From Deltaproteobacteria bacterium (GTDB lineage Bacteria > Desulfobacterota > Desulfobulbia > Desulfobulbales > VMSU01), in contig JAJYJA010000057.1 of assembly GCA_021789795.1 (NCBI GenBank), positions 1 through 14,063 of the forward strand: a stretch of 14,063 nucleotides of DNA, in the 5' to 3' direction. Made by a program: the position numbers and the translations under genes. The notes under the pieces were generated by a model, which did no database searches, had not been told where the DNA came from, and worked only from the letters and a program-made list of their open reading frames with translations. Positions 5,990 to 12,176 of this stretch are shown piece by piece; position 1 is the first letter of the stretch; each line of letters begins with the position of its first letter.

Positions 5990-7283
5990 GGTATGATCCT
6001 CGCTGTCGTTTGGGAAGCCGGACATCGACCGGCGGAAAGAGCCCGAAGGTGACGTTAGAGGGCTGGAAATGCCTGGGCTCGGACTGGGTCAGGTGGCGGA
6101 GCAGGGCGCCGTTCGCGGTGTCGGGCGGTGGGGCGGAGAGCGGCAGGCCGAGGGCCAGGCAGGCGGCGTTGCGGCCCGCGAGCAGCCCGGTGGCGGCGGA
6201 TTCCACGTAACCCTCCACCCCGCTTAGTTGTCCGGCCAGCAGGAGTCCGGGCCGGGAGAGCACCTGGAGAAACTGGTTCAGCACCTTGGGGGCGCAGACG
6301 AAGGTGTTGCGGTGGATGCTGCCCAGGCGGGAGAACTCGGCCCTTTCCAGACCGGGGATCAGGCGGAAGATCCGTTTCTGCTCCGGGTAGGTGAGTTTGG
6401 TCTGGAAGCCCACCAGGTTGGCCAGCGAGCCCTCCTGGTTCTCCAGCCGCAGTTGCACCACCGCGTGGGGGAGGCGGCCGGTGCGCGGGTCAGGCAGGCC
6501 CACCGGCTTCATGGGCCCGAAACGCAGGGTGTCCGGCCCTCGGGCCAGCATCACCTCGATGGGCAGGCAGCCCTCGAAGTAACGGGGCTCCTCGAAGGCC
6601 TTGAGCGGCACCGTATCCGCCGCCGCCAGGGCGGTGATGAAGTCCTGGTACTGTTCCCGGGTCAAGGGGCAGTTCAGGTAGTCACCCGGCCCGTCGTCGT
6701 AGCGCGAGGCCCGGTAAACCAGGTTAAGGTCGAGGGAGTCCACCTCGACGATGGGGGCGATGGCGTCGTAGAAGGAGAGGGCGTCTTCCCCGGTCAACTC
6801 GGTCAGCGAGGCGGCCAGGGAATCGGTGGTCAGGGGGCCGGTGCTCAGGATCAGGGGCTGGCCCGGTTCCTGGCCGCCACCGGCGGGGAGCGTGGGCACC
6901 TCGCCCCGGATCAGCTCGATATGGGGATGCCGGGCGATGGCCTCGGTGATGTGGCGGGCGAAGGCCTCCCGATCCACGGCCAGGGCCTTGCCCGCCGGCA
7001 CCCGGTGCGCTTGGGCGGCGGCGATGATGAGCGAGCCTAAGGCCCGCATCTCGTTCTTCAGCAGGCCGACCGCCGAGTCCGGGAGGTCGGAGCGCAGGGA
7101 GTTGCTGCACACCAGCTCCGCCAGGGAGGGGGAGTGGTGGGCCGGGCTGTAGCGGGCGGGCTTCATCTCGTGAAGCCGCACCCGACAACCGAAGGCGGCG
7201 GCCTGCCAGGCCGCCTCGCAGCCGGCGAGACCGCCGCCGATGATGGTGACGGTGGGCCGCTCGCGCTCCCCCTGGCCGGTCAT
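5922..7283 (-). CDS. trmFO: folate/FAD-dependent tRNA (uracil-54-C5)-methyltransferase
   Basis: The 453-residue flavoprotein makes ribothymidine at tRNA position 54 using methylenetetrahydrofolate and reduced FAD, the route used by bacteria without SAM-dependent TrmA. The N terminus has the dinucleotide motif TIIGGGLAGCEAAW (13-26). Cys59 in AELVCSNSLRS and Cys239 in YFEGCLPIEVM match the two catalytic cysteines known in B. subtilis TrmFO (Cys53 and Cys226). The C-terminal FAD segment LLAGQLSGVEGYVESAATG is intact. The ATG at 7283 overlaps the adk stop by one base (TAATG); an AAGGAG lies 14 nt upstream, rather far, so coupling to adk is likely. Its last 68 bases overlap the next gene in another frame. 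An open frame continues upstream to 7469, but that part lies in adk and carries no TrmFO sequence. Confidence 0.96.
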   Translation of the reverse strand: MTGQGERERPTVTIIGGGLAGCEAAWQAAAFGCRVRLHEMKPARYSPAHHSPSLAELVCSNSLRSDLPDSAVGLLKNEMRALGSLIIAAAQAHRVPAGKALAVDREAFARHITEAIARHPHIELIRGEVPTLPAGGGQEPGQPLILSTGPLTTDSLAASLTELTGEDALSFYDAIAPIVEVDSLDLNLVYRASRYDDGPGDYLNCPLTREQYQDFITALAAADTVPLKAFEEPRYFEGCLPIEVMLARGPDTLRFGPMKPVGLPDPRTGRLPHAVVQLRLENQEGSLANLVGFQTKLTYPEQKRIFRLIPGLERAEFSRLGSIHRNTFVCAPKVLNQFLQVLSRPGLLLAGQLSGVEGYVESAATGLLAGRNAACLALGLPLSAPPPDTANGALLRHLTQSEPRHFQPSNVTFGLFPPVDVRLPKRQRGSYRAQQALLSLAQWQTTPSGRPLG

Positions 7284-7930
7284 TACAACCCGAGGGTCTC
7301 CTTGACCGCCTTGACCACGTCGTCGCTGGAGGTGCAGGGGATGTTCCTGAACTTGCCTTCCCGCTCGTAATAGCCAATCAGCGGCGCGGTCTTGGCGTTG
7401 TAGGTCGAAAGCCGTTGGCTGATCGCCGCCTCGGTCTCGTCGTCGCGCTGGATGACCGGGCTGCCGCACTTGTCGCAGATCCCCTCCTTCTTGGTCGGGT
7501 TGCTCTTGACGTTGTAGATGGCCTGACAGTTGGCGTTGGCGCAGGTGCGGCGGGTGCAGAGACGGTCGAGGATCACCTCGCGGGGCACGTCGATGTTGAT
7601 CACCATGTCGAGGTCGATCTTGAGTTTGGCCAGGAGCTTTTTTAAGGCCTCGGCCTGGGGAATGGTGCGCGGGAAGCCGTCCAGCAGGAAGCCCTGGCGG
7701 CAGTCGTCGGCCTGGAGGCGCTTCTCCATCATGTCCATGATCAGCGAATCTGGCACCAGGTCGCCGGCCTTCATGAAGGCCTCGGCCTTCTTGCCCAGGT
7801 CGGAGCCGGCCCGCACCTCGGCCCGCAGAATATCGCCGGTCGAGATCTGGACCGAACCGTCCAGGGCGGTGAGCAGTTTGGCCACGGTGCCCTTGCCGGC
7901 GCCGGGGGCGCCAAGTAACATTACCTTCAT
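7283..7930 (-). CDS. adk: adenylate kinase, zinc-lid long form
   Basis: The 215-residue enzyme interconverts ATP + AMP and 2 ADP and balances cellular adenylates. The P-loop GAPGAGKGT spans residues 7-15, the AMP-site FLLDGFPRT spans 81-89, and QRDDE (161-165) follows the lid. The long lid carries Cys130, Cys135, Cys152 and Cys155, which should bind a structural zinc; the first pair is spaced C-x4-C rather than the common C-x2-C, and Cys125 lies just before it. The ATG has an excellent Shine-Dalgarno (AAGGAG, 7942-7937) six bases away. It is the first gene of the minus-strand run leading to trmFO, the M1/ChaN/PDZ gene and the UDG-like gene, and has a divergent neighbour 282 nt upstream. Confidence 0.97.
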   Translation of the reverse strand: MKVMLLGAPGAGKGTVAKLLTALDGSVQISTGDILRAEVRAGSDLGKKAEAFMKAGDLVPDSLIMDMMEKRLQADDCRQGFLLDGFPRTIPQAEALKKLLAKLKIDLDMVINIDVPREVILDRLCTRRTCANANCQAIYNVKSNPTKKEGICDKCGSPVIQRDDETEAAISQRLSTYNAKTAPLIGYYEREGKFRNIPCTSSDDVVKAVKETLGL

Positions 7931-8031
7931 GCGATTCTCCTTAAAGTAGTTGATCCTCCGCCCCCTGGGGCGGGTGGTGAGCGTCCGGCGACCGGCCCGA
8001 GACTAGCGGGAGAGCGGGCCGCGGTTCACAA

Positions 8032-8083
8032 GCCGGACAGGCTAATTGAACCTCGAACTATACACAATTTGCCGCCGGACAGG
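8032..8083. repeat. 10-bp direct repeat flanking the adk upstream region
   Basis: GCCGGACAGG occurs exactly at 8032-8041 and 8074-8083, start to start 42 bp, about four helical turns. The pair brackets the most AT-rich part of the adk/cigR-like intergenic region. Paired regulator sites would have this shape, but GC-rich 10-mers also recur by chance. Confidence 0.45.
8057..8062 (-). promoter_or_regulatory. -10-like element for adk
   Basis: On the minus strand these bases read TATAGT, five of six matching the sigma-70 -10 consensus, about 127 nt upstream of the adk ATG. At the expected 17-bp spacing the -35 position reads TACCTG, which is poor. The element could need an activator, possibly acting at the flanking direct repeat. 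Confidence 0.25.
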
Positions 8084-8090
8084 TAGGGAA

Positions 8091-8115
8091 AATCGCCATA
8101 AGTCAGGTGGCGATT
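8091..8115. promoter_or_regulatory. perfect dyad abutting a -35 box (candidate operator)
   Basis: AATCGCCA (8091-8098) and TGGCGATT (8108-8115) are perfect inverted repeats separated by nine bases. The right arm shares its final TT with the TTGACA -35 box at 8114-8119. A dimeric regulator bound here would touch RNA polymerase directly. A second, smaller dyad (GGTGG 8106-8110, CCACC 8121-8125) surrounds the same -35. Confidence 0.45.
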
Positions 8116-8142
8116 GACAACCACCCGCCGTCGTGCCATCAT
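8114..8142 (+). promoter_or_regulatory. sigma-70-type promoter of the CigR/RcnB-like gene
   Basis: TTGACA (8114-8119) is a consensus -35. After a 17-base spacer, CATCAT (8137-8142) matches four of six -10 positions. Transcription would begin near 8149, giving a leader of about 64 nt before the ATG at 8213. Confidence 0.5.
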
Positions 8143-8212
8143 TTGGATGAAATCTTTCTCCCAAGGTCGCCTGGTCAGGCGATCAACCCCTAATTTGCCA
8201 GGAGATTGTGCC

Positions 8213-8722
8213 ATGAAAAATCGATTGTTACCTTGGGGGGGCCTGGTGCCCCTGATGTTGGTGGTGCTTATGGCGGTCGGGCTCCCAGCCGGGGCCGAAA
8301 GACCCGCCTGGACGAGTGACGAGGCCGGCGGCTGGCACGGCCAACGGGACGAGGGGCAGGGTCGCAACCACAAGCCGCACCAGGAAAAGCGGCGCGATGA
8401 GGCCAGGGAGGAACGTTATTTCGACCACCACCGCCGACAGGTCATCCGGGACTATTACCGGGAGGAGTTGCGAGCCGGGCATTGTCCTCCGGGGCTGGCC
8501 AGGAAACGCAACGGCTGTCTGCCTCCCGGGCAGGTCAGGAGCTGGGCGGTGGGCCGGCCCCTGCCCCCAGGGGTCAGGGGCTACGAGTTGCCGCCGCAGG
8601 TGGTCGTTAATCTGGGGCCGCCACCCATCGGCTACCGCTACGTGCGGGTGGGGGGCGACATCCTGCTGATTGCCACCGGCACCGCGATGGTTATGGATGC
8701 CATCATGGACTTGGGTCGCTAA
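8213..8722 (+). CDS. exported CigR/RcnB-family small protein
   Basis: The 169-residue protein begins with a clear signal peptide: KNR, then a hydrophobic run (about 10-25), and a likely cut after Ala28 (AGA|E). Residues 29-80 are hydrophilic and rich in His, Arg, Asp and Glu. The C-terminal part has the conserved CigR/RcnB-type sequence: CPPGLARKRNGCLPPGQ (91-107), GRPLPPG (114-120), and PIGYRYVRVGGDILLIATGT (138-157), ending in a hydrophobic segment. RcnB is a periplasmic Ni/Co homeostasis factor in E. coli and CigR affects virulence in Salmonella; the role here is unknown. The ATG is set by AGGAG (8200-8204), eight bases upstream. A run of seven G (8235-8241) lies in the signal-peptide codons. 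It is a single-gene unit between two minus-strand genes. Confidence 0.85.
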   Translation: MKNRLLPWGGLVPLMLVVLMAVGLPAGAERPAWTSDEAGGWHGQRDEGQGRNHKPHQEKRRDEAREERYFDHHRRQVIRDYYREELRAGHCPPGLARKRNGCLPPGQVRSWAVGRPLPPGVRGYELPPQVVVNLGPPPIGYRYVRVGGDILLIATGTAMVMDAIMDLGR

Positions 8723-8795
8723 GGTTCACTGTCCGGCCAGCCTTCTGGCTAAGCAAGAGGGCCGAGAGGCTAGACGCGGGGGGGGCAGTAAAGAC

Positions 8796-8819
8796 GCGGA
8801 CGCCGGCAACCCGGCCCGC
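8796..8819 (-). terminator. hairpin after the CBS-ACT gene
   Basis: Just past the CBS-ACT stop, GCGG-AC-GCCGG (8796-8806) pairs with CCGGC-CCGC (8811-8819), a nine-pair stem with a two-base bulge and a CAAC loop in + orientation. On the minus strand it is followed by GTCTTTACTG, a short T-rich stretch. It is plausible as a terminator but not a textbook one. Confidence 0.4.
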
Positions 8820-8821
8820 GC

Positions 8822-9517
8822 TTAGCGGTTTAAGGGCAGCTTCTTGGGCAGGTTTTCGAGATCGTCCTTGGCGTGAAAGACGAGGACGAACCGCTTGGCC
8901 AGCACCTCGGTCAAGGGGTCGATGGCCTCCTTGCCGGGCAGGGCGACCCGGATCGCCACCTGCTTCATGCCGTCGGCGCCCGCGTCCTCGTAAGAGGTGA
9001 GGATGCTGATGATCCGGGCGTTATTCTCCCGCAGCACCTTGACCACCTCGGTCACCGCCCCTGGGGCGTCGGGCAGGTTGAAGACGTACTGCACCGCCCC
9101 GTCCTTGATGCCGGTGGCGTGGATGAAGCCGAGCAGCACGTCGGTCTCGCTTAGGATGCCACTTAAGTGGTCGGAGTCGTCCAGCACCGGGATGCCGGAG
9201 ATCTTGTTGTCCAGCATGACCAGGGCCGCCTTCTCCAGGGAGTCGGTCATCCGCATGGTTACCGGATCCTTGGTCATGACATCCTTGACCTTCATCTCCG
9301 ACAGGAGGTAGTAGAGCTCGTGGATGTCAAGGGAGGTGGTCTTGGAGGGCGAGGCCTCCTTGACATCCCGGTCGGTGATGATGCCCAGCAGCTTGCCATG
9401 CGACACGACCGGTAATTTCCTGATATTGTTTTCCTTCATTATCCTGGTTGCCCGCATGAGCGAGGTGTTCTCGTCCACGGTCAAGACATCCTTTGCCATC
9501 CAATCCCTGATCAGCAT
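8822..9517 (-). CDS. CBS-CBS-ACT domain protein (AcuB-like)
   Basis: From the ATG at 9517 the protein has 231 residues. Two CBS repeats (about 1-58 and 74-130; signatures IRKLPVVSHGKLLGIITDRD and ISGIPVLDDSDHLSGILSETD) form a Bateman module that usually senses adenosyl nucleotides. An ACT domain follows (about 140-210), with LPDAPGAVTEVVKVL as its ligand-site loop, suggesting sensing of an amino acid or similar small molecule. The architecture is that of AcuB-like proteins; no catalytic domain is visible, so it is likely regulatory and cytoplasmic. An ATG at 9523 gives two more residues but sits only two bases from GAGG (9529-9526), whereas the 9517 ATG is eight bases away. A candidate promoter lies at 9588-9616 and a hairpin follows the stop. 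Confidence 0.9.
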   Translation of the reverse strand: MLIRDWMAKDVLTVDENTSLMRATRIMKENNIRKLPVVSHGKLLGIITDRDVKEASPSKTTSLDIHELYYLLSEMKVKDVMTKDPVTMRMTDSLEKAALVMLDNKISGIPVLDDSDHLSGILSETDVLLGFIHATGIKDGAVQYVFNLPDAPGAVTEVVKVLRENNARIISILTSYEDAGADGMKQVAIRVALPGKEAIDPLTEVLAKRFVLVFHAKDDLENLPKKLPLNR

Positions 9518-9583
9518 CGCCATTTCCTCAAAGATATTTTGACGTTGAAATCATCCGTGCCCATTCCGTCGGCACCATCCATT

Positions 9584-9643
9584 CTGAATAGTTACGGGCC
9601 CCACAGCCGGTGTCAATTCTGCGGCACTAAGCTGGATAGTTAC
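9584..9643. repeat. 12-bp direct repeat in the CBS-ACT/pabBC divergent region
   Basis: CTGAATAGTTAC (9584-9595) and CTGGATAGTTAC (9632-9643) match at 11 of 12 positions and are exactly 48 bp apart. They bracket the minus-strand TTGACA at 9616-9611, the first copy overlapping its expected -10. CCATTC also lies near both copies. They may be paired operator sites. Confidence 0.5.
9588..9616 (-). promoter_or_regulatory. candidate promoter of the CBS-ACT gene
   Basis: On the minus strand TTGACA (9616-9611) is a perfect -35. At 17-bp spacing AACTAT (9593-9588) is a weak -10 (three of six), and it lies within one copy of the direct repeat. This would give a leader of roughly 65 nt. Confidence 0.4.
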
Positions 9644-9675
9644 CATTCCGGTTCACTTTTACTGTAAAGGATTAC

Positions 9676-9710
9676 CGCCGCCCTGGCAAGACAGGAGCCC
9701 GAGGGCGGCG
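9676..9710. other. 9-bp inverted repeat upstream of pabBC
   Basis: CGCCGCCCT (9676-9684) and AGGGCGGCG (9702-9710) are perfect inverted repeats around a 17-base spacer. On the + strand the stem is followed by AAAAACATT and on the minus strand by GTAATCC, so there is no T-tract in either direction. It sits directly upstream of the candidate pabBC -35, which suits a regulator site or boundary element better than a terminator. Confidence 0.4.
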
Positions 9711-9717
9711 AAAAACA

Positions 9718-9746
9718 TTGCAATTGTCCCGCCCGGACGGTATGAA
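9718..9746 (+). promoter_or_regulatory. candidate promoter of pabBC
   Basis: TTGCAA (9718-9723) and TATGAA (9741-9746) each match the sigma-70 consensus at four of six positions and are separated by exactly 17 bases. Transcription would start near 9753, leaving a leader of about 47 nt before the GTG start. Confidence 0.4.
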
Positions 9747-9799
9747 GGCTCATTTGCGCCCCGCCCCCGCCGGGACGAGGCCTGCCCCCCTACGACGCC

Positions 9800-11692
9800 G
9801 TGAACGCGCCCCTGCCCGACTCCCTGATCCGCCAAATTTTAAGTGGTCTAGCCCAGGGTGAGGATTGGATCTTTCTCGACACCAGCCAGACCAGGGCGGA
9901 TGAAAATTCCTCGCTGATCTTCCTCGACCCGCTGGAGGTGCTCACCTTCCAGGCCGACGACCGGCCTCAGGCCCTGTTCGCCAGCCTTGACGAACGGCTC
10001 AGGCAGGGATACTTCCTGGCCGGCTGGCTGGCCTACGAGTTCGGCTACCTCCTGGAGCCAGCCTTGAGCGACTGTCTCAAGCGCCTGGGGAAACAACCCC
10101 TGGCGCGGCTGGGGGTTTACGGCCCGCCCTATCGTCTCGCCCACCGCTCGCCAGTGCCAACCAGCCAGCTGGCCCTTCCCCTCCCTCCGCCCAGTGACTT
10201 GGGCACCTACCGGGTCGGCAACCTCCGGCCCAGCCTGAGCGAGGCGGAATACCAGGCCCAGATCGGCAGGATCAAGGGCTACATCGCCGCCGGGGACACC
10301 TATCAGGTCAACTACACCTTGAAGCTGCTCTTCGACTTCGAGGGCCGCCCGGAGGCGATGTACGCCGACCTGCGCCGCAACCAACCGGTGAGCTACGGGG
10401 CCATCCTCAAGCTCGGCGGCGAGCACATCCTCTCGCTTTCCCCAGAGCTTTTCTTCCGCAAGACCGGCGACACCATCACCGCCCGCCCCATGAAGGGCAC
10501 CATCGCCCGGGGGCCGACCCCGGAAGAGGATCGTCGGCTCGCCGACCGGCTGGCCCACGACCCCAAAAACCGCAGCGAAAACGTCATGATCGTCGATCTC
10601 TTGCGCAACGATCTGGGCCGATTGGGCCTCCCGGGCGGGGTGAGGGTGGAGTCGCTCTTTGATATCGAGACCTACGCCACCTTGCACCAGATGACCTCCA
10701 CCATTACCTGCCCCCTCAAGCCGCAGACCAGGCTCCGGGAGCTGTTCACCGCCCTCTTCCCCTGCGGCTCGGTGACTGGCGCCCCCAAGGTCAGGACCAT
10801 GGAGATCATCCGCGAGCTGGAGGATCAACCCCGCGGGGTCTATACCGGGGCCATCGGCTATCTGGCCCCGGACGGCGGGGCGGTGTTCAACGTCCCCATC
10901 CGCACGGTGCGGATCACCGGCAACCAGGGCGAAATGGGGATCGGCTCCGGGATCGTGTACGACTCGGAGCCCAGTTCCGAGTGGCGGGAGTGCCTGCTCA
11001 AGGGCCGCTTTCTCACCCACCCGCGACCCGACTTCCAACTGATCGAGACCCTGCTCTGGCGGCCGGGGGAGGGCTTCTGGCGGCTCGATCTCCACCTGGC
11101 GCGGCTGGCGGGCTCGGCGGCCTACTTCGATTTTCCCTGCCACCCCAGCGAGATCGAACGCCGGCTGGCCGAACTCGCCGCCGGCTGGCGGCGGGACTGC
11201 CGCCGGGTGCGGCTGCTGCTGCACCGGGACGGAGGGATCGACTTGAGCGCCGCGCCCTGCCCGGCGCCGGCCCACCTCGATCTGCCGCCGGCCGCTGGCC
11301 GTCCGGGGGAAGGCCATCGGCCTCGGATCATGCTGAGCGAACTGGCCACCGACTCCCGCTCGCCCTTCCTCTACCACAAGACCACCCTCCGCGGGCTCTA
11401 CGACCGCGAGCGCGCCCAGGCCGCCGGGCTTGGTTTTTTCGACGCCGTCTTCACCAACGAGCGGGGGGAGGTCACCGAGGGCGGCATTGGCAACCTCCTG
11501 CTCCGCAAGGATGGCCGGTTCCTCACCCCGCCTGTTAGCTGCGGTCTGCTGGCGGGGGTCTGCCGGCGGCACCTGCTGACCCTGCACCCGGAAGGCATCC
11601 GCGAGCAGCCCCTCCTCCCCGGCGATCTCCGGGCCGCCGACGCCCTCTACCTGATCAACTCCGTCCGGGGGGTGGTGGAGGTCTGCCTGTGA
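9800..11692 (+). CDS. pabBC: aminodeoxychorismate synthase component I / aminodeoxychorismate lyase fusion (PabB-PabC)
   Basis: The 630-residue protein joins two steps of p-aminobenzoate synthesis for folate. Residues 1 to about 405 are a PabB-type chorismate enzyme: Lys232 in RPMKGT is the lysine that marks PabB (anthranilate synthases have Ala there), with FPCGSVTGAPK and IGSGIVYDSEP in the C-terminal half. From about 410 onward is a class IV PLP aminotransferase fold like PabC: FQLIETLLW begins it, Lys527 in YHKTTLRGLY is the likely PLP lysine, and EVTEGGIGNLLL is the family's glutamate loop. No glutaminase (PabA/TrpG) is encoded here, so ammonia must come from a subunit elsewhere. The start is GTG without a clear Shine-Dalgarno; an in-frame stop at 9743 limits extension upstream, so the exact N terminus is uncertain. 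It converges on the CBS gene with 8 nt between stops. Confidence 0.93.
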   Translation: MNAPLPDSLIRQILSGLAQGEDWIFLDTSQTRADENSSLIFLDPLEVLTFQADDRPQALFASLDERLRQGYFLAGWLAYEFGYLLEPALSDCLKRLGKQPLARLGVYGPPYRLAHRSPVPTSQLALPLPPPSDLGTYRVGNLRPSLSEAEYQAQIGRIKGYIAAGDTYQVNYTLKLLFDFEGRPEAMYADLRRNQPVSYGAILKLGGEHILSLSPELFFRKTGDTITARPMKGTIARGPTPEEDRRLADRLAHDPKNRSENVMIVDLLRNDLGRLGLPGGVRVESLFDIETYATLHQMTSTITCPLKPQTRLRELFTALFPCGSVTGAPKVRTMEIIRELEDQPRGVYTGAIGYLAPDGGAVFNVPIRTVRITGNQGEMGIGSGIVYDSEPSSEWRECLLKGRFLTHPRPDFQLIETLLWRPGEGFWRLDLHLARLAGSAAYFDFPCHPSEIERRLAELAAGWRRDCRRVRLLLHRDGGIDLSAAPCPAPAHLDLPPAAGRPGEGHRPRIMLSELATDSRSPFLYHKTTLRGLYDRERAQAAGLGFFDAVFTNERGEVTEGGIGNLLLRKDGRFLTPPVSCGLLAGVCRRHLLTLHPEGIREQPLLPGDLRAADALYLINSVRGVVEVCL

Positions 11693-11700
11693 TTTACCAA

Positions 11701-12165
11701 TTATTTTGCCTGAGATAGACTGCTGATCGCCCGCACCAAATCGGTCTTGCCGATCACCCCTACCAGCCGCCCGGCGGAGAGCACCGGCAAGGTGTGCACC
11801 TTGCGCTCCGACATGATGGTGGCGATGTCGGCAAGCCCAGCGCCCTCCTCCACGGTGACCGGCTTACGGGCGCAGATCTCGCCTGCGGTGCGGCCCGCCA
11901 TCTTCCTGATCTCCTGCTCCATCCGGCCCGGGCTTTCCAGGAAGACAAAGGAGTCCAGAATCGCCACCGCGGTGGGGATATGGACGTTCTTGCCCTGATC
12001 GATCAGGTCGCTTTCCGTGACCACCCCCAGCAGCCTGCCCTCTTCGTCCACCACCGGCGCGCCGCCGATCTTGTGGCGCAGCAGCAGGGCGGCCAGCTCC
12101 CCCACCGGCAGCTCGGGGGGCACGCAAATCACCTCTCTGGTCATGATGTCCTTGGCGGTCAGCAT
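11701..12165 (-). CDS. two-CBS-domain protein (Bateman module)
   Basis: The 154-residue protein consists of two CBS repeats and little else: the first about 1-60 (IGGAPVVDEEGRLLGVVTESD), the second about 93-150 (VHTLPVLSAGRLVGVIGKTD). Between them is a linker of about 30 residues rich in charged residues. Such stand-alone modules bind adenosyl nucleotides and regulate a partner; the partner is not evident here. The ATG at 12165 has GGAGGG (12176-12171) five bases away. It follows nnr by 11 nt, and that Shine-Dalgarno directly abuts the nnr stop, so the two are cotranscribed and perhaps coupled. Pairing an adenylate sensor with nicotinamide-nucleotide repair is suggestive but unproven. Confidence 0.88.
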   Translation of the reverse strand: MLTAKDIMTREVICVPPELPVGELAALLLRHKIGGAPVVDEEGRLLGVVTESDLIDQGKNVHIPTAVAILDSFVFLESPGRMEQEIRKMAGRTAGEICARKPVTVEEGAGLADIATIMSERKVHTLPVLSAGRLVGVIGKTDLVRAISSLSQAK

Positions 12166-12176
12166 CCTTACCCTCC

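Noticed and set aside
8736..8749. Hairpin GCCAG-CCTT-CTGGC just after the CigR/RcnB-like gene as a terminator
   Set aside because: The stem is only five pairs and is followed by TAAGCAAGAG with no T-tract; too weak to call.
9676..9710. 9-bp inverted repeat as a terminator for either strand
   Set aside because: No T-tract follows in either direction and no gene ends nearby; kept only as an unassigned inverted repeat.
9848..11587. 579-codon minus-strand open frame opposite pabBC
   Set aside because: pabBC carries intact catalytic motifs along this whole stretch; the antisense product has no recognisable domain.
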